Shown here: piece after piece, positions 58,789 to 64,000 of the stretch | How the letters are laid out: each line of letters begins with the position of its first letter | How positions within the stretch are numbered: the stretch's first letter is position 1 | Source of the DNA: Microbispora rosea | Lineage (GTDB): Bacteria; Actinomycetota; Actinomycetes; Streptosporangiales; Streptosporangiaceae | Assembly: GCF_900156315.1 (NCBI RefSeq) | Contig: NZ_FTNI01000021.1 | Span: forward strand, 1 to 64,000 | Direction: 5' to 3' | DNA length: 64,000 nucleotides | The notes under the pieces: model-generated | The model's input: only the letters and a program-made list of their open reading frames with translations | The model's database searches: none | What the model was told of the DNA's origin: nothing | Made by a program: the position numbers and the translations under genes

Positions 58789-59351
58789 CGCGCCGGTTGC
58801 GGGTGGCAGAACTGGGGCATCACGCCGACCGGCGGACGGGCCTCAGGGATTTCGCCAGGTGAATACCCCTCGCGGGGGCGGCGGGGTACCAGGAAAAGCG
58901 GGGCATCTCGCCGCAGCCATACGAATTCCCCGTCTTGCCACCCAATTCGTGACGCATTGTGGGGCGACCTGTGGCACACTCATATCTGCTGCACGCCACC
59001 CCGACGAGCGCCCCAAGGCTCGCGGGACGCAGCGCGAAGGGAAACACCACACGCCACTTGACCCCTCGTGGCGTCCCTGGCTGGCTTCTGGCCGCCAGGG
59101 GCCGATCTCTTTCCTGGGAGACCATGGATTGGCTGTTGCCGGCCCTGCCTGGGGCTGGTGACACGACGCGTTGGGTGCGGCCGACGGGCAGCACCCGGCG
59201 TGACAACTGAATATTCCGCTGCGTTCATGCGCTGCGCCTACACGCGGGTTACAGGAGACCCGCTTCACCGTAGGTGCGACGTGTGGGCGCTTTTTTATTT
59301 TCCGGGAAGGGGAATGCACTTCTGTCCAGCGAAGAGCCGCACCCATCAGGG
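58789..59351. other. Gene-free region, candidate structured RNA
   Basis: No convincing protein gene is seen on either strand in these 560 bases. Plus-strand features are a possible promoter near 58954-58982 (TTGTGG, 17 bases, TCATAT), hairpins such as ACGCCAC/GTGGCGT near 59050 and GGGTGC/GCACCC near 59175-59200, and the strong U-tract terminator at 59234-59302. It does not match tmRNA, RNase P, SRP or 6S features that I could recognise. Confidence 0.4.
59234..59302 (+). terminator. Strong intrinsic terminator with inner hairpin and U-tract
   Basis: An 11-bp outer stem (GCGCCTACACG with CGTGTGGGCGC, one U-G pair) encloses an inner GCGGGT/ACCCGC hairpin and is followed by TTTTTTATTTTT. Such a U-tract terminator is rare in very GC-rich genomes. 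It could end a small RNA or act as an attenuator before the small gene at 59352. Confidence 0.65.
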
Positions 59352-59594
59352 GTGGACGACAGCAGCGAAGCCCTCGCGGTGGAAGCGGTGCGGGAGGGCG
59401 GCCGGACGGTCCGGGACGCGATCGGTACCTGGTCCAAGACCGCCCGGCTGGGCGTGGTGCTCCTGTTCGCAGCAGGAGCCTGCATCATCTACAACGCGGC
59501 GACGTCCTCTTCGCAGGAGGACCCGCCGCAGTGCCGCATCGACGTCGTCCTCCCCGCACCCGCCCCGGATGGAGGTGAACGCCTGTCTAGCTGA
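59352..59594 (+). CDS. Small single-pass membrane protein
   Basis: The 80-residue product (from GTG 59352) has an amphipathic start (AVEAVREGGRTVRDAIGTWS) and one membrane helix (ARLGVVLLFAAGACIIYNAA), then a short extracytoplasmic tail. The frame is also open back to GTG 59274, which would read through the U-tract terminator, so the later start is preferred, although its ribosome site is poor. The function is unknown. A terminator follows at 59630. Confidence 0.5.
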   Translation: MDDSSEALAVEAVREGGRTVRDAIGTWSKTARLGVVLLFAAGACIIYNAATSSSQEDPPQCRIDVVLPAPAPDGGERLSS

Positions 59595-59629
59595 CAAAGT
59601 CACCACTGTACGCCTTTTGCCCTGAGTTA

Positions 59630-59659
59630 GGCCCCGGCTTTCGATCGGAAGCCGGGGCC
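59630..59659 (+). terminator. Hairpin after the small membrane protein gene
   Basis: An 11-bp perfect stem (GGCCCCGGCTT with AAGCCGGGGCC) closes an 8-nt loop 35 bases after the stop codon. There is no T-tract. Confidence 0.65.
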
Positions 59660-59680
59660 GCCGCATGTGAACAGCGCCGT

Positions 59681-60022
59681 TCAGCGGGGCGCGGCAGCTA
59701 CCAGGGCCGCCTCGGCGGCGGCGTCGAGCGGCGCCGCCATCACCTGGCTGGTGTCCGCCCTGGCGGCCAGTTCGGCGGCGCGGCGGGCGGCGGCCAGCAC
59801 CTCCCCGGTGCGGGCGCCAGCTCGGGCCGCCAGCGTGGCGGCCGTCCACGGCGTTCGCGCCCTGCCTGATTTCGTGACGCCTTCGCCGCGCGCCTGCGGG
59901 GTGGCGGCCAGGCGGTCGCGGACCAGCCCGTGCAGGTTCAGCGCCGCGTCCGTCGCGGCGGGTGGGCGGGCGAGGCGCGGCGCGTGGGCGGTCACTGTGG
60001 AGTTATCCCCTGAGCGGCTCAC
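59681..60022 (-). CDS. Hypothetical Ala/Arg-rich protein
   Basis: The frame encodes 113 residues from GTG 60022 (or 105 from GTG 59998), Ala- and Arg-rich and probably helical (TPWTAATLAARAGARTGEVL suggests a helix-turn-helix-like segment). No homology is recognised and no good ribosome site is seen. It may be a remnant of the accessory region; treat as doubtful. Confidence 0.35.
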   Translation of the reverse strand: MSRSGDNSTVTAHAPRLARPPAATDAALNLHGLVRDRLAATPQARGEGVTKSGRARTPWTAATLAARAGARTGEVLAAARRAAELAARADTSQVMAAPLDAAAEAALVAAAPR

Positions 60023-60187
60023 CAGGCGATCTCAAGCCGCGGACAGCCTTGGGCCCCTCCGCCCGATTGAGCGGGAAAAGTTGACATCACTCGTCACCGT
60101 CTGACACTCGGGCATGCCGCCGGATAAGCTCAGAGGTGGACTTTTAGTATTTAGTATTTCGACATCCCCGTTGAGGAGTCTTGCTCG

Positions 60188-60802
60188 GTGGAAGAACGTA
60201 GGCCTCGCGAGGGGCCTGTTTCGCCTCGGATTGAGATCGGTGAAGGGCTGTGGGGGTCGCCAGAAGAGGTCACGCAAGCCGCCACCCCTTTGCGGCGACA
60301 TGATCCGTTCGTGGTCGTTGTGCCCTTGCTAGGCGGAATGGCTAAGCAGGCCGCGATCAGCAAGCTGAGCAGTCTCGGCGTGACGCCGACACTGGTTGAG
60401 GAGAACAGCGACACGATCTCCGCCGGCATCGTTATCGGCACGGATCTCGCCAGTGGGCAGTTCATTCGCTCGGGCGAATCGGTGACATTGCGGGTGTCCC
60501 TGGGACCAAATTTGTCGCCGTCACCACGACAGATCTCCCCTAGGGCGAAGGACACGCCGGGGCCGACTACGGGGGTGCCCAACATGGTCGGCTTCACTCT
60601 GAGGGACGCGAAGGACACGCTCCAGGGTGCCGGTTTCAAGGTCAAGACCGTGGAGCAGCCGAGTGACGCCGTCCCGCAGGGTGCCGTGATCGATCAGGTG
60701 CCGCAGTCGCGGGCCGAGCTCACGCCGGGCCCTACGATCACGCTGATCGTCTCCACCGGTCCCCTGGGTAATGTCCCGCCGGGTGGTGATGACATTTTCT
60801 AG
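60188..60802 (+). CDS. Free-standing PASTA-repeat protein
   Basis: The 204-residue protein carries two PASTA units. One is at about residues 42-108 (VVPLLGGMAKQAAISKLSSL, IVIGTDLASGQFIRSGESVT). The other is at about 131-193 (GVPNMVGFTLRDAKDTLQGA, GAVIDQVPQSRAELTPGPTI). PASTA domains bind peptidoglycan fragments and normally follow a Ser/Thr kinase and a membrane helix. Here neither is present, and no signal peptide is visible. GAGGAG lies before the GTG. TTGACA at 60081 could be part of its promoter. Its base composition is less GC-rich than the core, fitting the accessory nature of this stretch. Confidence 0.8.
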   Translation: MEERRPREGPVSPRIEIGEGLWGSPEEVTQAATPLRRHDPFVVVVPLLGGMAKQAAISKLSSLGVTPTLVEENSDTISAGIVIGTDLASGQFIRSGESVTLRVSLGPNLSPSPRQISPRAKDTPGPTTGVPNMVGFTLRDAKDTLQGAGFKVKTVEQPSDAVPQGAVIDQVPQSRAELTPGPTITLIVSTGPLGNVPPGGDDIF

Positions 60803-60870
60803 TGGGCTGGTCGACCAGATCTTCTTCCAGTGCTGCTGGGGCAAGTCGGTGAATGCGGTGATGTCGTAGG
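60801..60870 (-). mobile_element. IS256-like transposase scrap
   Basis: About 23 codons (ITAFTDLPQQHWKKIWSTSP) match the conserved C-terminal region of IS256/Mutator transposases, in which HW-x-x-IWSTNPLE precedes the end of the DDE core. Nothing else of the transposase remains; no inverted repeats were found. It marks the left edge of a decayed island and overlaps the last bases of the PASTA gene. Confidence 0.6.
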
Positions 60871-61461
60871 CGGGCGGCACCTGCGGCACGCTGGGCTCGT
60901 CGGGCAACCAGGTGCCACGTCTGGCGGACCTTCGGCGCCAGGTGCGCGAACCCGGGCCTTCTCGCTGGGGTGGACGGTGACCTCCCCGGTGGTGCAGGCG
61001 TCGTCGTCGTGGTGCAGCAGCCGCACCACCGGCACCCGCGCGGCGGGCACCACCACCTCCGGCAGGGTGATCGTGTACTCCTCGCAGTCGTCCTCGGTCT
61101 GCACCCACCCCGCCTCGGCCAGCACCTCGTGGGTGACGTCGAACGCCAGCGCGTCGAACAGCAGCCCCTCGATCTCCTGCGTCTCCGGCAGAGTCAGCCG
61201 CCACTTGATGTCGGGGTCGTCCCAGTCCCACACCACCTCGGCCGGCTCGCCGATGCGCACCAGGTTCGGGCGCAGGTCGCCGCGCGGTGCACTTGGCCAG
61301 GCCGACCGTGACGGTGACCGCGCCCGGGAAGTGCTCCCGCACCAGATGAGCCAGGCCCACCGTGCAGCGGCGCAGGTGCTCGGCGCGGGCGGCGTCCCCG
61401 GCCGCCCGCGCTGCTCCACCCACGCGGCCGGTTCCTCATCCGTCACGCGCGGTGTGGTCAT
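60871..61461 (-). pseudogene. Multiply frameshifted hypothetical gene of a decayed island
   Basis: A coherent protein can be followed only by switching frames. It starts as TPRVTDEEPAAWVEQ (ATG 61461), continues in another frame as HLRRCTVGLAHLVREHFPGA, returns to the first as DLRPNLVRIGEPAEVVWDWD and EEYTITLPEVVVPAARVPVV, and loses sense near 60950. At least two frameshifts are needed. The start overlaps the upstream pseudogene stop by ATGA, showing that they once formed an operon. The function is unknown. Confidence 0.6.
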
Positions 61462-61818
61462 AACGTGCACACCTCCCAGGTGGTGACGTCCGCGGCGGCG
61501 TGGGCCAGCGTGCCGAGCTGCAGCGGGTTGAACCGGGACGCCACCGCCCCGCCGTACGGCGGCAGCGGCTCGTCGTCGTGGTGGTCGACCTAGCAGCTGC
61601 GGGCCGCCTGGTGCAGCTCGGCCAGGCGGCGGCCCCGCTTGCACGCGCACGGCAAGCCCGGCCCCGCCTGCGGGAGGTCCAGGCCTTTGGCGTCGCTGTC
61701 GTCCCACTCGGCGGTGCGGACGCGTTCCCCGGCGTCTTCCCGCTGGGCTGAGCTTGGCGCCGGCGTCCCGCCACGCGGTGATCGCTTCGACTTCCTCGCC
61801 CAGGTCGAACAGGTCCAC
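61458..61818 (-). pseudogene. Hypothetical gene with frameshift and in-frame stop
   Basis: It starts at GTG 61818 as DLFDLGEEVEAITAWRDAG, shifts frame near 61750 into DAGERVRTAEWDDSDAKGLD and LAELHQAARSC, meets a TAG, then continues in that frame as DHHDDEPLPPYGGAVASRFN to VTTWEVCTL. One frameshift plus one nonsense codon have inactivated it. It resembles no family I know. Confidence 0.6.
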
Positions 61819-61839
61819 GGTGCTGCCCTCCTTCGGGTG

Positions 61840-62400
61840 TCAGCCGACCGCACCGGCGCGGTTGAACAGGTCGAACAGGTCCAGGCGCTCCCGCAGCGGG
61901 TCCAGCCATTCGGCGGCCGGCTCGGCCGGGGGCAGGGCCACGTCGGACACGTCGAACCCGCCGTCTTCCTGGAAGAACAGGCCCGCGTGGAGCATGGCGG
62001 CGAGCCGGTAGCCGGGCTGGGCGTCGAGGGCGACGCGCAGCGCCGCGTACGTGCCGGGCAGGTTGCCGTACAGCTGGCAGGCGTGCGCGGCGAGGAACGC
62101 GGCGGGGGCGACGAACACCGGCGGCACCCGCACCCCGAACCGGGACCACTGCACCGCCAGGCGGGCGGCGTTCAGGCGGGTGATGCGGGCGGTGGCCACG
62201 TCGCGGACCCGGATGATGTGCAGGGCCACGGCCAGGCGGGCGGCGTCGGCGTCGTCCAGGTCGTCGCCGCGGTGCAGGCGGTCGGCCAGGGCGGTGCCGT
62301 CGGCGGTCAGCTGTCCGGCCAGGGCGGCCGGGTCGGCGGTGCGGGCCGCCACGTCCGCGCAGTGGGCGCGCAGCGTGTCGGCGTCGATCCTCTTCAACAT
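61840..62400 (-). CDS. DUF4192-like protein of the decayed island
   Basis: The 186-residue product from ATG 62400 (a GTG lies one codon earlier) has VALHIIRVRDVATARITRLN and VAPAAFLAAHACQLYGNLPG, then ALRVALDAQPGYRLAAMLHA. These recall the C-terminal half of DUF4192 proteins found in actinobacterial mobile and core genomes. GGAG lies at a good distance upstream. It is the only apparently intact gene of this stretch, and being surrounded by broken partners it may be silent. Confidence 0.6.
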   Translation of the reverse strand: MLKRIDADTLRAHCADVAARTADPAALAGQLTADGTALADRLHRGDDLDDADAARLAVALHIIRVRDVATARITRLNAARLAVQWSRFGVRVPPVFVAPAAFLAAHACQLYGNLPGTYAALRVALDAQPGYRLAAMLHAGLFFQEDGGFDVSDVALPPAEPAAEWLDPLRERLDLFDLFNRAGAVG

Positions 62401-62437
62401 CACAAGCTCCGTTCTCGGCGGTCAGGCGGTCGGGTGG

Positions 62438-62578
62438 TCAGGCGGCGGGGCGGGGGATGCCGTCGGCGTCCCGCTCGACCCGCACCAGCCGGTCGGGGTG
62501 GTAGGCGTCGGTGCCGCCGTCGGCGCCGGGCCAGCGCACCAGCACGCGGGGGTGCCGATCAGCGAAGACCCGCCAGTA
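62438..62578 (-). pseudogene. 5-prime-truncated hypothetical gene
   Basis: The last about 45 codons of a gene are visible (HPRVLVRWPGADGGTDAYHP, then DRLVRVERDADGIPRPAA) ending in TGA at 62438, 35 bases before the DUF4192-like start. There is no start codon: upstream sequence is taken by the promoter of the divergent fusion gene at 62590. It therefore marks the right edge of the decayed island. Confidence 0.45.
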
Positions 62579-62589
62579 CGGTGTGAGTT

Positions 62590-64000
62590 GTGCAGAATGC
62601 CGCGATCCTCACCGTCGACGACGACCCTTCCGTCTCCCGGGCCGTGGCTCGTGACATCCGCCGCCGATACGGCGACCGCTACCGGGTGATCCGAGCCGAG
62701 TCCGGCCCCAGCGCGCTCGACGCGCTGCGCGAGATCAAGCTGCGCGGCGAGCAGGTCGCCGTCCTCCTGGCCGATTACCGGATGCCGCAGATGAACGGCA
62801 TCGAGTTTCTCGAAGCGGCCATGGACGTCTTCCCGCTGGCGCGCAGAGTGCTGCTCACCGCGTACGCCGACACCGACGCGGCCATCAGCGCGATCAACAT
62901 CGTCGATCTCGACCACTACCTGCTCAAGCCGTGGAACCCGCCGGAGGAGAAGCTCTACCCGGTGCTGGACGCGCTGCTGGAGGCGTGGCTCGCCACCCCC
63001 GCGGTGACGATGCCGGAGACCAAGGTCGTGGGTCATCGCTGGTCGGCGCACTCGTTCACGGTGCGCGACTTCCTCGCCCGCAACCTCGTGCCGTACCGCT
63101 GGCTGCGGGCCGACGAGTCCGAGGGCGTGCGCCTGCTGACCGCCGCCGGCATGAGCGAGGCGGACGTGCCGGTGGTGATCACCACGGACGGCAAGGCCCT
63201 GGCACGGCCCACGGAGGCCGACCTCGCCGCGCACGTCGGCATGGCCACCACCCCCGCCTCGGATGTCTACGACCTCGCCGTGATCGGCGCGGGACCCGCC
63301 GGCCTCGGCGCCGCCGTGTACGGCGCGTCCGAGGGGCTGCGCACCCTGCTCGTGGAGCAGCGGGCCACCGGCGGCCAGGCCGGCCAGAGCAGCCGGATCG
63401 AAAACTACCTGGGCTTCCCCGACGGGGTCTCCGGCGCCCAGCTCACCGACCGCGCCCGCAGACAGGCGCTGAAGTTCAACACCGAACTGCTCACCACCCG
63501 GGAGGTCGTCGGCCTCGAACGGAGCGGCTCGGCCACCCTGCTGCACTTCGGCGACGGCACCGCCGTGACGGCGCACACGGTCGTGCTGGCGACCGGCGTG
63601 TCCTACCGGCTCCTGGACGCGCCCGGCCTGGCCGACCTGACCGGCCGGGGCGTCTTCTACGGCGCGGCCGCCACCGAGGCCCCGAGCTGCGCCGGAGAAG
63701 AGGTCTACATCGTCGGCGGGGCGAACTCGGCCGGGCAGGCGGCGGTGTACTTCTCCCGCTATGCCAGCAAGGTGCACGTCCTCATCCGGGGAGAGGACCT
63801 CACCCGGTCGATGTCGCGGTATTTGATCGATCAGATCGAGGCCATTCCCTCGATCGAGGTCCATCCGCGTACGCAGGTGGTCGGCGGCGAGGGCCGCGAC
63901 CACCTGGAGCGCCTGGTCCTGTGCGACGGAAGGACCGGCCGGACGACCGCCGTGCCGGCGTCGTGGCTGTTCGTCTTCATCGGGGCGGAGCCGCGCACCG
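62590..64000 (+). CDS. Response-regulator/thioredoxin-reductase-like fusion (3-prime end outside window)
   Basis: At least 470 residues are encoded, running off the right edge. Residues about 1-125 are a receiver domain: acidic pocket VDDDPS, phospho-acceptor Asp in LLADYRMPQMNG, Thr in RVLLTAYADT and Lys in LLKPW. From about residue 222 a thioredoxin-reductase-like flavoprotein follows (VIGAGPAGLGAAVYGASEGL, GGQAGQSSRIENYLGFPDG, IVGGANSAGQAAVYFSRYA). The redox CxxC of thioredoxin reductase is replaced (GAAATEAPSC, one Cys), so it is not a normal thioredoxin reductase. The GTG at 62590 is the only start just before the receiver. The signal and partner kinase are unknown. Confidence 0.9.
   Translation, partial: MQNAAILTVDDDPSVSRAVARDIRRRYGDRYRVIRAESGPSALDALREIKLRGEQVAVLLADYRMPQMNGIEFLEAAMDVFPLARRVLLTAYADTDAAISAINIVDLDHYLLKPWNPPEEKLYPVLDALLEAWLATPAVTMPETKVVGHRWSAHSFTVRDFLARNLVPYRWLRADESEGVRLLTAAGMSEADVPVVITTDGKALARPTEADLAAHVGMATTPASDVYDLAVIGAGPAGLGAAVYGASEGLRTLLVEQRATGGQAGQSSRIENYLGFPDGVSGAQLTDRARRQALKFNTELLTTREVVGLERSGSATLLHFGDGTAVTAHTVVLATGVSYRLLDAPGLADLTGRGVFYGAAATEAPSCAGEEVYIVGGANSAGQAAVYFSRYASKVHVLIRGEDLTRSMSRYLIDQIEAIPSIEVHPRTQVVGGEGRDHLERLVLCDGRTGRTTAVPASWLFVFIGAEPRT

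Noticed and set aside
58980-59230. tmRNA, RNase P RNA or SRP RNA in the gene-free region
   Set aside because: None of the conserved motifs of these RNAs could be found, so no name is assigned.

Overview
The window is very GC-rich, with long overlapping antisense reading frames, GTG starts, ATGA/TGATG gene overlaps and secreted plant-polymer hydrolases. This points to a soil actinomycete. The SecA2, the MmyB-type regulator, the tandem acyl-CoA dehydrogenases and a perfect CelR/CebR operator would fit Streptosporangiales or a relative; that placement is inference. No rRNA and no CRISPR array were seen; one tRNA (Lys, CTT) is present.

Layout. 1-7 kb: the 3-prime part of a secreted pectate lyase, an aldehyde dehydrogenase/DUF779 pair with its probable GAF-domain activator, a Tat-exported serine hydrolase and a geranylgeranyl-reductase-type flavoenzyme. 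7.0-7.6 kb: a deletion scar in which a divergent monooxygenase/TetR pair lost both N-terminal halves. 7.6-18.8 kb: a compact natural-product locus. A leftward operon encodes a SyrP/AsnO-like oxygenase, an FkbH-type protein with its own carrier domain, a glycosyltransferase and an SDR. A rightward gene encodes a single-module NRPS (C-A-T-TE) fused to a complete MFS exporter. A perfect TGGGAGCGCTCCCA operator lies between them, so cellobiose-type control is predicted. A coherent but unproven model is that FkbH loads a glycerate-derived C3 unit, the C domain joins it to an Asn/Asp-like residue, the oxygenase hydroxylates that residue, a cysteine-type thioesterase releases it, tailoring follows, and the fused MFS exports the product.

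18.8-31 kb: small conserved proteins, a methyltransferase and a PHP/EndoQ-like gene both damaged by internal deletion plus frame change, a secreted tandem-SUKH protein, a TetR/glycoside-hydrolase pair and an exported S15 peptidase. 31-33.6 kb: a MmyB-type regulator whose C-terminus is written on a diverged copy of the 3-prime half and terminator of the nearby tRNA-Lys gene. The two copies are direct repeats bracketing a secreted hydrolase gene, as att sites would.

33.6-50 kb: MoxR/VWA pair, NERD protein, a TetR-controlled operon of an APH-like kinase and three acyl-CoA dehydrogenases (ACAD10/11- or Lva-like), acetyltransferase, RibD-like reductase, TetR/flavin monooxygenase pair with a double operator, DMT transporter, VOC protein, SecA2 and a C-terminally anchored Pro/Ala-rich protein. 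50-58.7 kb: GH5-CBM2 cellulase, LanC-like cyclase, ArsR/SulP operon, and a PPOX/ADH/CBS-BON group with two DevR/DosR-like boxes. 58.7-62.6 kb: a lower-quality accessory stretch with a gene-poor region ending in a U-tract terminator, a kinase-less PASTA protein, an IS256-like transposase scrap and a decayed operon cut at both ends. The window closes in a response-regulator/thioredoxin-reductase-like fusion.
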